A DNA stretch of 64,000 nucleotides from Pantoea trifolii (GTDB lineage: Bacteria > Pseudomonadota > Gammaproteobacteria > Enterobacterales > Enterobacteriaceae), in contig NZ_JANIET010000001.1 in NCBI RefSeq assembly GCF_024506435.1, positions 3,286,001-3,350,000 of the forward strand, given 5' to 3'. Shown one piece after another: positions 56,286 through 64,000 of the stretch. Under the pieces are notes generated by a model. It did not search any database, was not told the DNA's origin, and was given only the letters and a program-made list of their open reading frames with translations. The translations under genes were made by a program, and so were the position numbers. Position 1 is the first letter of the stretch. The number at the start of each line of letters is the position of its first letter.

Positions 56286-56957
56286 TCACGCCGGAACCCA
56301 CGCCCCCTTCAACTGCACCTGCGGGAATCCGCTGGTCAAAATACGCAGTTCGGCATCGCGCGGGGTGTTGTCGCCCTGCCCCTGAATGCTGACGATATCC
56401 TGCGGACAGGCGGAAAACGCCACAAAACAATCCATCTCGGCGCGCAGCACAATATAGTCGCCCGGCTTCGTGACCACTGGCAGCGTCTTCAGCGTGATGC
56501 CATCCGGCTGCACCTGAATATTCATAAAGATATTAAACGAGGCCAGATTGCCGTGCGGCAGCGTCACGCCCAGCTCGCTCATGCCTTCAAACAGGTTGTC
56601 ATGACAGTTGCGATGCGGTTCGGTGCAGCCGAGCAGCTCATAACGACGTGCGTCGCAGGCCGCCATAAAGGTGTCGTGCACGCCTGGCGAGGTATCTGCC
56701 ACCAGCGTCAAAATCGGGTGGCGCTGGCTGGTGATAAAGCTGTCGCCCACTTTGGGATTGAGACGCTGATTCCACACGCGCGTCGCCTCCATACACATAT
56801 ATTCACTCACGTCTTCGGCGTTATACGCCCAGCAATCCACCACCTGCGTGCCGTGCAGATTAATCACCTGCACCGCTTCACCTTTCTGCAGACGCACCGC
56901 TTTGCCGTAGCGCGCCGGGATGGTCATCGCTTCACGATGCTGAAATTCAGCCGACAT
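56286..56957 (-). CDS. DUF1989 protein A (urea-carboxylase-associated family)
   Basis: A 223-residue member of DUF1989, the family of the urea-carboxylase-associated proteins now linked to carboxyguanidine deiminase (CgdA/CgdB). It retains the putative metal/active-site elements C101 (AACDARRYELLG), HRNC (115-118) and CPQD (184-187). The ATG at 56957 follows AGGAGAA; an earlier in-frame start is less likely. It is the last gene of the operon, separated from the other two DUF1989 genes by two permease genes. The precise reaction is unknown; hydrolysis of a small guanidino or carbamoyl compound is inferred from the family. Confidence 0.82.
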   Translation of the reverse strand: MSAEFQHREAMTIPARYGKAVRLQKGEAVQVINLHGTQVVDCWAYNAEDVSEYMCMEATRVWNQRLNPKVGDSFITSQRHPILTLVADTSPGVHDTFMAACDARRYELLGCTEPHRNCHDNLFEGMSELGVTLPHGNLASFNIFMNIQVQPDGITLKTLPVVTKPGDYIVLRAEMDCFVAFSACPQDIVSIQGQGDNTPRDAELRILTSGFPQVQLKGAWVPA

Positions 56958-56970
56958 GTTGTTCTCCTGA

Positions 56971-57636
56971 TTAATGCTGCATGGCACGACGGTAGCGCGT
57001 CATGCGAGATTCAAGGCAGCGCGCCAGCCAGTCGATAACGCTGTTGAGCAGCCAGTAACAGAGCGCCACCGTGAGATAGATCTCCAGCGGCGCGTAGGTA
57101 TCCGAAATCGCCTGTTTGGCGGCGTACATAAACTCCTGCACCGAGACAATCGACAGCAGCGCGGAGTCTTTAATCAAACCAATCATCAGCCCAACCAGCG
57201 GCGACAGCATCTGCGGCAATGTTTGCGGCAGCACCACGTCGCGCAGTTGTTCACTGCGGCTCAGGCCCAGCACGCGACACGCTTCCCACTGCCCTTGCGG
57301 CAGCGCATCAATCGCCGAGCGGATCACCTGCGCAATATAGGGCGCGTAGTAGAGCGTTAGCGCCAGCACGCCCACCACCGGCGACGACAGCGTGATGTCA
57401 TATTCCGGCAGCACAAAGTAGAGCAGATAGATCACCACCAGCAGCGGCAAGGCGAGCGTTAAACCAATATAAAGATTGAGCAAACGCAGCCAGAACGGCG
57501 AGGCGCGCATTAGCAGCACGGCCAATAGCGCGCCCCACAGCAGCGAGCAGAGCGCCGCCACCAAACAGAGCTGCAAGGTGGCGAGCAAGCCGTCACCCAG
57601 CGACGGCAAAGAGGTGATAATTGCCTGCCAATCCAT
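56971..57636 (-). CDS. ABC transporter permease, polar amino acid family (1)
   Basis: A 221-residue inner-membrane permease of the HisM/GlnP type with about five helices. The EAA loop, which docks the ATPase, is QWEACRVLGLSRSEQLRDVV. It shares one base with the upstream permease stop, and the DUF1989 A gene follows after 13 bp. No ATP-binding subunit gene is found in the cluster. Confidence 0.9.
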   Translation of the reverse strand: MDWQAIITSLPSLGDGLLATLQLCLVAALCSLLWGALLAVLLMRASPFWLRLLNLYIGLTLALPLLVVIYLLYFVLPEYDITLSSPVVGVLALTLYYAPYIAQVIRSAIDALPQGQWEACRVLGLSRSEQLRDVVLPQTLPQMLSPLVGLMIGLIKDSALLSIVSVQEFMYAAKQAISDTYAPLEIYLTVALCYWLLNSVIDWLARCLESRMTRYRRAMQH

Positions 57637-58286
57637 TATGCCAACCTCCGTTTCGCTTCCAGACGACGCGCCGCCGCAATCAACGGCATGGCGATCAGCA
57701 GATAACCGGCCGCCACCAGCAGCAACACCTGCGTGGCTTCGTAGGTGCGGGCGATGACGATCTGTCCGGCGTAGGTCAGTTCGGTGAGCGCCACCACCGA
57801 CGCCAGCGGCGTGGTTTTCAGCAGAATGGTGAACTCATTGACCAGCATTGGCAGACTGGCGCGCATCACTTGTGGGTTGATGACGTACCACCACGTCAAC
57901 AAGCGGCTCAGGCCCAAGGTGCGCGACGCTTCAAGCTGTCCGCGCGTCACCAGACTGCGATTGACGCGCAGGATTTCCGCCACGTAAGCGCCGCTGTTAA
58001 GACCAATGGCAATCACCGCCGCCAGCATTGGCTGACCGCCCAATCCCAGCCGTGGCAAGGTAAAAAACACCACAAACAGCTGCACAATCGCCGGCGTTCC
58101 GCGCATCACGCTGACATAGAAACGCCCGATGGCGCGCCAGATCCAGGCACGACGCAGTTGCAGGAAGCAGCCGAGCTGCCCCATTACTACGCTGACTAAC
58201 GACGCCAGCACGGTCAGCACCAGCGTCATCAGCAGGCCGTGTCCGAGTTCCGGCAGCGCGGCCACTACCTGTTGATCCAGCCCCAT
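57636..58286 (-). CDS. ABC transporter permease, polar amino acid family (2)
   Basis: A 216-residue HisQ/GlnP-type permease, partner of the next gene. The EAA loop is GQLEASRTLGLSRLLTWWYV. The two permeases are distinct enough to form a heterodimer. It begins 3 bp after the stop of DUF1989 B and shares one base with the following permease. Confidence 0.9.
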   Translation of the reverse strand: MGLDQQVVAALPELGHGLLMTLVLTVLASLVSVVMGQLGCFLQLRRAWIWRAIGRFYVSVMRGTPAIVQLFVVFFTLPRLGLGGQPMLAAVIAIGLNSGAYVAEILRVNRSLVTRGQLEASRTLGLSRLLTWWYVINPQVMRASLPMLVNEFTILLKTTPLASVVALTELTYAGQIVIARTYEATQVLLLVAAGYLLIAMPLIAAARRLEAKRRLA

Positions 58287-58289
58287 GCG

Positions 58290-58937
58290 TTACTCCGCGT
58301 TAAAGTCGTGCAGGTTTTCCGCCACCGACAGCAGCAGCGGCGCGGGACGATCGTTGCCCTCAATGCCGGTGTTGCAGGCGGAGACGATGAACTGCGTGTC
58401 CATCACCACGCGACAGGTAATGCTGTCACCGGCTTTGGTCAGGTTGGTTTCCGGCAGAATATCGCCTTCCCGCGTCAGCTTGACGTGCATAAACAGGTTG
58501 ATGGGATCCGGCAGCTTCGGTACCACCATGCCCAGACGCGCCAGCTCGCCACGCAGCGCATCGAGGCAACCTTCGCCCTGATGGCCGCGTTCAGTGAGAA
58601 ACGCCGTGGTGGAAGCCGGCAGCAGCAGGTCGTGACGTTTCACGCTGTCTTTACCCAGCACCATCATCGGACGGCGACGGTTATTCACCAGACGCATACC
58701 GGAACCGAGCAGGTAGCTGTTGCTGAACACCCGCGTGTGATGCACCGACAGCCACACGGCGGGATCGGCCAGGCTAAAGCCAAACAGCGAAGCCACCGCT
58801 CCGTCGCCCTGTGCAGTGATACGCAGTAACTGGCCGCGCAGCACGCGAATCGAACCGATGCTGCCCGGCGCAACCTGCACCGGTTCAGCCAACGTGCGCA
58901 CAGCGGTTTCTTCAAAACTTTCACGCATTAACAGCAT
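58290..58937 (-). CDS. DUF1989 protein B, UAAP1-like with altered motifs
   Basis: A 215-residue DUF1989 protein related to the UAAP1 side of urea-carboxylase-associated pairs. The HRNC element of its two neighbours is replaced by GHQGEGC (118-124) and CPQD by SACN (186-189). The core PDPINLFMHVKLTREGDI and KAGDSITCRVVMDTQFIVSA remain. The ATG at 58937 follows AGGAG and overlaps the upstream DUF1989 C gene by 17 bp, so a B-C heterodimer like CgdA-CgdB is likely. The altered motifs suggest one subunit is structural or has a different ligand set. Confidence 0.82.
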   Translation of the reverse strand: MLLMRESFEETAVRTLAEPVQVAPGSIGSIRVLRGQLLRITAQGDGAVASLFGFSLADPAVWLSVHHTRVFSNSYLLGSGMRLVNNRRRPMMVLGKDSVKRHDLLLPASTTAFLTERGHQGEGCLDALRGELARLGMVVPKLPDPINLFMHVKLTREGDILPETNLTKAGDSITCRVVMDTQFIVSACNTGIEGNDRPAPLLLSVAENLHDFNAE

Positions 58938-59553
58938 GATTCATCTCCTGAGCGTGAAAATGGTCGCTGACCACGATGTCGATGGGCGTCACCTGCAGGC
59001 CGTTGCCGGGAATGATGTCCTGCGGGCAAGATGACACCGAGCAGATGAGATCGCACAGTGCTTCAAAGGTGATGCTGTCGCCCGCTTTGCTGTTGGGATC
59101 GGTGACTTCCATGCGGCCATCGGCGGTGACCGGGCCGTTCTGGAACAGGTTGAACGGCTCTGGCAGCGAGAAGTAGGTGACGCCAAATTCCTTCATCCCT
59201 TCCAGCAGGTTATCCACGCAGTTGCGATGCCCTTCGACACCGAAATCAATGCTGAAACGGGTGCGATCGCAGGCGGGCACGTTGGCGTCGTGGATGCCGA
59301 TGCTATCGGCAAGAATGCGCAGCATCGGACGGTTTTCACTCGACCACAGCGCGTCGCCCGGCTTGAAGAACAGCGAGCGCAGTTGTTGACGCGTATGCAC
59401 CGGCGACAGCTTCTCATTCAGATCATCGGCATTCACCGCGACGAAATCGGCCGCCTGCTGCCCTTCACTGTCAATCACGGTAATAAACTGGCCCTTGCGC
59501 ACGCGGAAGGTTTTGCCAAAGCCGGCAGGTACCGTCAGGTTGGACTGGCACAT
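58921..59553 (-). CDS. DUF1989 protein C, UAAP2-like
   Basis: A 210-residue DUF1989 protein with all putative site elements: C95 in NVPACDRTRF, HRNC (109-112) in GHRNCVDNLLEGMKEFG, and CPQD (176-179). The segment YFSLPEPFNLFQNGPV is typical of UAAP2. It starts 2 bp after the binding-protein stop and overlaps DUF1989 B by 17 bp, implying coupled, probably equimolar synthesis. No urea or guanidine carboxylase and no allophanate hydrolase gene accompanies it here, unlike the known cgd loci. Confidence 0.84.
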   Translation of the reverse strand: MCQSNLTVPAGFGKTFRVRKGQFITVIDSEGQQAADFVAVNADDLNEKLSPVHTRQQLRSLFFKPGDALWSSENRPMLRILADSIGIHDANVPACDRTRFSIDFGVEGHRNCVDNLLEGMKEFGVTYFSLPEPFNLFQNGPVTADGRMEVTDPNSKAGDSITFEALCDLICSVSSCPQDIIPGNGLQVTPIDIVVSDHFHAQEMNHAVNA

Positions 59554-59555
59554 AA

Positions 59556-60392
59556 TTACTCCTGCGGGATGAAGTCGCTGGCGGGCACGGTAAAGGTGGT
59601 GCCGAGATATTGCTGCTGCAGTTTGGTCAGTTCGCCCTCTTTCTGCATCGCCAGGATGTGGTCGCTAATGGCTTTGTTCAGGCTGCCATCTTCTTTACGC
59701 GTCGCCCAACCCATCCACTGCGACGGGCCGACTTCGCCCACCTGCGCCACTTTGCCGGCATATTTTTTTGCTACTGGTGCCAGTACCGAGATGTCGTCAT
59801 AAACGAAGTCGGCGCGTTTGGTCATCAGCGTGCTGACGGTTTGATCAAGTGAATCGACATTGATGATGGTGATCGGTTTTTTACCCTCATTCTTCAACTG
59901 CTCGTTGAAGCCCTTCAGCAGCTGCTCTGGCACGCTGGCGGTTTTCACCGCACCGCGCAGACCCGACAAGCTTTCCGGACTCAGGGTTTTGCCGTTGAAG
60001 GTTTTCGCCTCGGCTTCACGCACCAGCACGCCATTAACGGTTTTGCTGTACGGCACGGTGAACAGCACTTTTTTCGCGCGTTCCGCCGTGACGTTAAGGG
60101 ATGAACCTTCGGCATTGAAAGAGCCGGAAATCAGGCCCGGCAGAATGCCGCTGAAGGCGGTTTTCTGAAACTCAAGTTTCACACCGAGCTCGTTGGCGAA
60201 GGATTGCATAATCGCCACGCTGTAACCGGTGATCTCACCTTTGTCATCGGTGTATTCGTAGGGAGGAAAGGTTGGATCGATACCGACGGTGATTTTGCCG
60301 CTGCTTTTGATGTCGGCCAGCGTGTCGGCTTGCGCCTGCGCTAAGGTGCCTACGGAGAGAAGAGCGGCAATCAGCAGTGCTGTTTTTTTCAT
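59556..60392 (-). CDS. Periplasmic solute-binding protein, family 3 (polar amino acid type)
   Basis: A 278-residue binding protein, first gene of the operon. A Sec signal peptide ends AQAQA near residue 22. The mature protein opens with TLADIKSSGKITVGIDPTFP and GYSVAIMQSFANELGVK, the SBP_bac_3 signature, and shows the second-lobe segment GLRGAVKTASVPEQLLKGF. The ligand would be a small polar nitrogen compound; the exact one cannot be told. It is preceded by a sigma-54 promoter about 40 bp upstream. Confidence 0.92.
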   Translation of the reverse strand: MKKTALLIAALLSVGTLAQAQADTLADIKSSGKITVGIDPTFPPYEYTDDKGEITGYSVAIMQSFANELGVKLEFQKTAFSGILPGLISGSFNAEGSSLNVTAERAKKVLFTVPYSKTVNGVLVREAEAKTFNGKTLSPESLSGLRGAVKTASVPEQLLKGFNEQLKNEGKKPITIINVDSLDQTVSTLMTKRADFVYDDISVLAPVAKKYAGKVAQVGEVGPSQWMGWATRKEDGSLNKAISDHILAMQKEGELTKLQQQYLGTTFTVPASDFIPQE

Positions 60393-60433
60393 TATGGTGT
60401 TTCCCTGGTGTTGGTGAAATGTCTTTTTCTACT

Positions 60434-60451
60434 GAGCATATTTTGTGCCAG
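60434..60451 (-). promoter_or_regulatory. Sigma-54 (RpoN) promoter of the ABC-DUF1989 operon
   Basis: The minus strand reads CTGGCACAAAATATGCTC. The -24 TGGCAC and -12 TGCT elements carry the invariant GG and GC with exactly 10 bp between them, matching the consensus TGGCAC-N5-TTGCW with one mismatch in the -12 element. It would start transcription near 60425, about 30 bp before the binding-protein ATG. No comparable sigma-70 promoter stands out in this 260-bp AT-rich gap. Confidence 0.75.
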
Positions 60452-60605
60452 TTTTTTCACCACTACGCAGGAAAACCCACAACAACTCATTCTTTAGGTA
60501 ATAAAATCAATTGGAAACATTTGTTTCTTGTTTTTTATTTTTAATTTCTACTATTTCACATGATGCAGAATTGGGATGGATGGATTGGCGGAGGGTGGAC
60601 AGAAT

Positions 60606-60622
60606 TGCACCGTTTTGGTGAT
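60606..60622. promoter_or_regulatory. NtrC-like enhancer site upstream of the sigma-54 promoter
   Basis: TGCACCGTTTTGGTGAT matches 11 of 13 specified positions of the NtrC consensus TGCACC-N4-TGGTGCA. It lies about 185 bp upstream of the predicted start, a normal distance for an NtrC enhancer, and just beyond the rpiR-type gene. A GC-rich hairpin CTGGCGCA/TGCGCCAG (60627-60645) adjoins it. Only one such site is seen, and NtrC enhancers often come in pairs. Confidence 0.6.
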
Positions 60623-60654
60623 TTTTCTGGCGCACCCTGCGCCAGCACGGCGCA

Positions 60655-61506
60655 TTATTCGAGTTCGTCGAGGGATTGGTGCAGCGCTTCGATTTGCGCG
60701 AGATGATCGTTGCTGGCTTTACCCATTTGTCGGGCCACCAGTGAACAGAGCAGATTACACACGCCGGAGAGCGCGGCGGTGCTGTCGAAGATCAGGCTGC
60801 TGTCGGTGTGACAGCGGATTACCCACTGCGCATGGCGCGCCGGTTTGCCAGAAAGTACATCGGCGATATACAGCATCGGCACATTGCGCTCGGCCAGCGC
60901 GTTCATCGCCGCTTCCAGCGCGGGCATGCGTCGACGCAGACCGACGCAGATCACCACATCTTCAGCGGTCAGAGCCGCCATATGTTCCGCCAGCGAATCA
61001 CCGGGACGCGGCAGCAGACGCACGTCGGAGTGAATATGGATCAGATCGCGATAGATCAGATGCGCGATGGTTTGGCTGTGGCGCCAACCCATCACCACCA
61101 CGCGACGCGCCTGGCTGATGGCGGTAACCGCCTGCTGCAGCTGTTCGCTGTCCAGCGTGCGATAGCTGTTGACCAGGTTGGCAATCTCTTTTTCCAGATG
61201 CTGCTGCATGATGCTGGCCAGCGGCGACGCGCTGGGTGCCGGTTGCAGGTAGAGCGGTGATCCGCTGCTCTGCATTTCACGCGCCTGGCGACGAGCGGCT
61301 TCATAACTTTCATAGCCGAGATGGCGGAAGAAGCGCGTGGTAGTGGCTTTGGATACGCCCGCGCTGTGCGCCAGTTCGGTGGCGGTGTTCATGGCTAACT
61401 GGCCCGGTGCGGCGAGTAGCACATCGGCAAGTCGCTGCTCGTGGCTGGAGAGTTGATCCCAGTGCTGACGAATCCGGCCCTCTAACGTTGCCGCTTTTGC
61501 ACTCAT
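60655..61506 (-). CDS. RpiR-family transcriptional regulator with SIS domain
   Basis: A 283-residue regulator. The N-terminal HTH_6 (about 1-75) contains TATELAHSAGVSKATTTRFF, and the C-terminal SIS domain (about 120-260) contains RVVVMGWRHSQTIAHLIYRD and EDVVICVGLRR. SIS domains usually bind phosphosugars, but RpiR regulators are also found next to amino-acid and nitrogen uptake genes. The ATG at 61506 follows AGGGAA. It is read in the same direction as the ABC-DUF1989 operon, 262 bp upstream, and is its likely second regulator by position. Confidence 0.85.
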   Translation of the reverse strand: MSAKAATLEGRIRQHWDQLSSHEQRLADVLLAAPGQLAMNTATELAHSAGVSKATTTRFFRHLGYESYEAARRQAREMQSSGSPLYLQPAPSASPLASIMQQHLEKEIANLVNSYRTLDSEQLQQAVTAISQARRVVVMGWRHSQTIAHLIYRDLIHIHSDVRLLPRPGDSLAEHMAALTAEDVVICVGLRRRMPALEAAMNALAERNVPMLYIADVLSGKPARHAQWVIRCHTDSSLIFDSTAALSGVCNLLCSLVARQMGKASNDHLAQIEALHQSLDELE

Positions 61507-61593
61507 GGTGATTCCCTGAAAATGAAAAAAACCATCCTGCACAGAGCGTGCCGGGTTGTCATCAGGAATTTTGTGTTGGGGGGAAGTGTGCTT

Positions 61594-61721
61594 GCTGTCC
61601 CCCTCCTCGGTCCTCCCCCATAAATGGGGGAGGAAGATGCTGCCATATGTCAGTCTTGAACTTGCATGTCGCAGCGTCTCCTTCCCCCGCTTGCGGGGGA
61701 AGGCCGGGATGGGGGACAGCG
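61594..61721. repeat. Terminal-inverted-repeat element, copy B (128 bp)
   Basis: Begins GCTGTCCCCC and ends GGGGGACAGCG. It carries the same two hairpins as copy A at 56151-56278 and is the same length with about 114 of 128 identical positions by hand alignment. The 27-bp extra left end of copy A is absent or decayed. It lies between the lysS end and the rpiR-type gene. Confidence 0.8.
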
Positions 61722-61729
61722 GCGCAATA

Positions 61730-63250
61730 CTACTTAGCGCTAGGGCGCAGTGCCGGGAACAGGATCACATCGCGGATGGTGTGGCTGTTGGTGAACAGCA
61801 TCACCATACGGTCGATACCAATGCCCAAACCAGCGGTTGGTGGCAGGCCATGTTCCAGCGCGGTGACGTAGTCTTCGTCGTAGAACATCGCTTCGTCATC
61901 GCCAGACTCTTTCGCATTCACCTGCTGCAGGAAACGCTCGGCCTGATCTTCTGCATCGTTCAGCTCTGAGAAGCCGTTACCGATTTCACGGCCGCCGATG
62001 AAGAACTCAAAGCGGTCGGTGATTTCCGGGTTCTCGTCGTTACGACGCGCCAGCGGCGACACTTCAGCCGGGTATTCGGTGATGAAGGTTGGCTGAATCA
62101 GGTGCGCTTCAGCGGTCTCTTCGAAGATCTCGGTTACTACGCGGCCGAGGCCCCAACTCTTCTCGACTTTGATGTGCAGCGATTGAGCAATCGCTACCGC
62201 TTTATCGAAGTCTTCCAGATCGCTCAGGTCAGTTTCCGGACGGTATTTCTTGATCGCTTCACGCATGGTGAGCTTCTCGAACGGCTTACCGAAATCGAAG
62301 CTGTGATCGCCATACGGCACTTCGGTGGTGCCCAGCACATCCTGCGCCAGGGTACGGAACAGGCTCTCAGTCAGCTCGATCAAATCTTTGTAATCCGCAT
62401 ACGCCATATAGAGTTCCATCATGGTGAACTCTGGGTTATGGCGCGGCGAAATACCTTCGTTACGGAAGTTACGGTTGATCTCGAACACGCGATCAAATCC
62501 GCCCACCACCAGACGCTTCAGATACAGCTCTGGCGCAATACGCAGGTACATATCGATGTCGAGCGCATTGTGATGGGTGATAAATGGACGCGCAGACGCG
62601 CCGCCAGGAATCACCTGCATCATCGGGGTTTCCACTTCCATAAACTCGCGGTTCACCATGAACTGACGAATGCCGGCCATGATTTGTGAGCGAATTTTGA
62701 AGGTTTTGCGCGAATCGTCGTTGGAGATCAGATCGAGATAACGCTGACGATAACGGGTTTCCTGATCGGCCAGACCGTGGAATTTGTCCGGCAGCGGACG
62801 CAGCGCTTTGGTCAGCAGACGCAGCTCAGTGATGTGGATCGACAGCTCACCGGTTTTGGTTTTGAACAGCTTACCGCGCGCACCGAGGATATCGCCGAGA
62901 TCCCACTTTTTGAACTGCTCGTTGTAGACGCCTTCTGGCAGATCGTCGCGTGAGACGTAGATCTGAATCTGGCCGCCGACATCCTGCAGGGTGGCGAATG
63001 ACGCTTTACCCATGATGCGGCGCGTCATCATTCGACCGGCCACGCTCACTTCTACGCCCAGCGCTTCCAGCTCTTCGTTCTCTTTAGCGTCATAGCTGGC
63101 ATGCAGCACATCAGACGTGGTGTCGCGGCGGAAATCGTTAGGAAACGCCACGCCTTTTTCACGCAGCGCGCTGAGTTTTTCGCGACGCGCTTTCAGTTCG
63201 TTGTTTAACTCAAGGGCGGCATCAGCGCTCTGCGGTTGTTGTTCAGACAT
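61730..63250 (-). CDS. lysS: Lysyl-tRNA synthetase, class II
   Basis: LysS charges tRNA-Lys with lysine. The 506-residue protein has the N-terminal OB anticodon-binding domain (about 60-180, with [20 protein letters not shown]) and the class II core. Motif 2 is [20 protein letters not shown] and motif 3 is [15 protein letters not shown] near the C-terminus. Length equals E. coli LysS (505). It begins 9 bp after the prfB stop, the standard prfB-lysS operon. Confidence 0.97.
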   Translation of the reverse strand: MSEQQPQSADAALELNNELKARREKLSALREKGVAFPNDFRRDTTSDVLHASYDAKENEELEALGVEVSVAGRMMTRRIMGKASFATLQDVGGQIQIYVSRDDLPEGVYNEQFKKWDLGDILGARGKLFKTKTGELSIHITELRLLTKALRPLPDKFHGLADQETRYRQRYLDLISNDDSRKTFKIRSQIMAGIRQFMVNREFMEVETPMMQVIPGGASARPFITHHNALDIDMYLRIAPELYLKRLVVGGFDRVFEINRNFRNEGISPRHNPEFTMMELYMAYADYKDLIELTESLFRTLAQDVLGTTEVPYGDHSFDFGKPFEKLTMREAIKKYRPETDLSDLEDFDKAVAIAQSLHIKVEKSWGLGRVVTEIFEETAEAHLIQPTFITEYPAEVSPLARRNDENPEITDRFEFFIGGREIGNGFSELNDAEDQAERFLQQVNAKESGDDEAMFYDEDYVTALEHGLPPTAGLGIGIDRMVMLFTNSHTIRDVILFPALRPSAK

Positions 63251-63259
63251 GTCGGTTCC

Positions 63260-64000
63260 TTATAGCCCTGCTTTTAAACTTGCTTCAATAAAACGATCGA
63301 TATCGCCATCCAGCACCGCTTGGGTGTTGCGGGTTTCTACGCTGGTGCGCAGATCCTTGATGCGTGAATCGTCGAGAACATAAGAACGGATCTGGCTGCC
63401 CCAGCCAATATCAGATTTGTTATCTTCCGCTGCCTGCTTGTCCGCGTTTTTCTTCTGCATCTCATATTCGTACAGCTTGGCGCGTAACTGCTTGAAGGCC
63501 TGATCTTTGTTCTTGTGCTGTGAACGGTCGTTCTGGCACTGCACCACAATGTTGGTCGGCAAGTGGGTAATACGCACCGCAGACTCGGTTTTGTTAACGT
63601 GCTGGCCGCCCGCACCGGAGGCGCGGTAAACGTCGATACGCAAATCGGCGGGATTGATATCGATATCGATGTTGTCATCCACTTCCGGGTAGATAAACAC
63701 CGAACTGAATGAGGTATGACGGCGGCCGCCGGAATCGAACGGGCTCTTACGCACCAGGCGATGAACGCCGGTTTCGGTGCGCAGCCAGCCAAACGCGTAG
63801 TCGCCGATGATTTTAATGGTGGCGGATTTGGTTCCGGCCACTTCACCGTCTGACTCTTCGATAATTTCGGTTTTATAGCCTTTGGCTTCCGCCCAGCGCA
63901 GATACATGCGCAGCAGCATGCTGGCCCAATCCTGCGCTTCGGTGCCGCCGGAACCGGCCTGAATATCCATGTAGCAGTCGGCGCTGTCATATTCGCCTGA
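63260..64000 (-). CDS. prfB: Peptide chain release factor 2, 3' part
   Basis: RF2 reads UGA and UAA stop codons and triggers peptide release. The visible 247 codons run from the right window edge. They include the codon-recognition tripeptide SPF ([14 protein letters not shown]), the catalytic GGQ ([15 protein letters not shown]) and the conserved C-terminus [18 protein letters not shown]. The start and the programmed +1 frameshift site usual near codon 25 of prfB lie outside the window, so autoregulation cannot be checked. It is the first gene of prfB-lysS. Confidence 0.96.
   Translation of the reverse strand, partial: SGEYDSADCYMDIQAGSGGTEAQDWASMLLRMYLRWAEAKGYKTEIIEESDGEVAGTKSATIKIIGDYAFGWLRTETGVHRLVRKSPFDSGGRRHTSFSSVFIYPEVDDNIDIDINPADLRIDVYRASGAGGQHVNKTESAVRITHLPTNIVVQCQNDRSQHKNKDQAFKQLRAKLYEYEMQKKNADKQAAEDNKSDIGWGSQIRSYVLDDSRIKDLRTSVETRNTQAVLDGDIDRFIEASLKAGL

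Noticed and set aside
60627..60645. Hairpin CTGGCGCA/TGCGCCAG as terminator of the rpiR-type gene
   Set aside because: On the minus strand it is followed by A residues, not a T run, so it is not a canonical intrinsic terminator for that gene.
60393..60654. Guanidine riboswitch upstream of the ABC-DUF1989 operon
   Set aside because: The leader after the predicted sigma-54 start is only about 30 nt and no guanidine-I/II/III motif is visible in the AT-rich gap.

Overview
The window is a stretch of enterobacterial chromosome with no prophage, insertion sequence, plasmid or CRISPR signature. Gene content and order (tcdA, mltA, three initiator tRNAs, amiC, argA, recD-recB-ptrA-recC, minor pseudopilins, thyA-lgt, ptsP-rppH, mutH, ygdR, tas, lplT-aas, Omr sRNAs, galR, lysA/lysR, lysS-prfB) follow the E. 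coli mutH-lysS segment. The protein divergence, the GC-rich coding sequence and the accessory genes fit an Erwiniaceae member such as Pantoea; this assignment is an inference from gene content, not a database match.

Layout. 1-4876: partial tcdA, mltA, the metZWV-type tRNA operon with promoter and terminator, amiC, and argA behind tandem arginine operators. 4998-18517: recombination/repair genes recD, recB, ptrA, recC and four minor pseudopilin-type genes, all on the minus strand. 18731-23303: thyA-lgt and ptsP-rppH. 23304-23985: a 680-bp non-coding gap with two perfect DnaA boxes and the mutH promoter, followed by mutH, a YgdR-type lipoprotein and tas. 26240-29577: lplT-aas. 29578-30041: no gene, several strong hairpins.

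30042-50062 is the main accessory block. It holds two complete tripartite RND efflux systems, each with its own outer-membrane channel: MdtABC plus OMF, then an AcrAB-like pair plus OMF. It also holds a small ribbon-helix-helix protein, a second PBP3-type transpeptidase and a cytosolic molybdopterin S/N-oxide reductase. The two OmrA/OmrB-type sRNAs, which are adjacent in E. coli between aas and galR, lie here on either side of the PBP3 paralogue.

50095-55125: galR with an upstream operator, a GNAT gene overlapping lysA, lysR and an MFS exporter. 55366-56115: a predicted lipoprotein serine protease behind a perfect CRP-type site. 56286-61506: the least ordinary locus. A family-3 solute-binding protein, two polar-amino-acid-type ABC permeases and three DUF1989 proteins (the family of urea-carboxylase-associated proteins and carboxyguanidine deiminase) form one minus-strand operon. 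It lacks both an ATPase gene and a carboxylase gene. A sigma-54 promoter and a distal NtrC-like palindrome precede it, and an RpiR-type regulator lies upstream. Together these suggest a nitrogen-limitation-induced scavenging system for a guanidino, carbamoyl or related nitrogen compound. 61730-64000: lysS and the 3' part of prfB.

Three families of palindromic intergenic repeats sit mainly at gene 3' ends: a GGTCGCCAT..ATGGCGACC hairpin family, a 155/128-bp element with 20-bp terminal inverted repeats in two copies, and a 101-bp CCCTCACCCT element.
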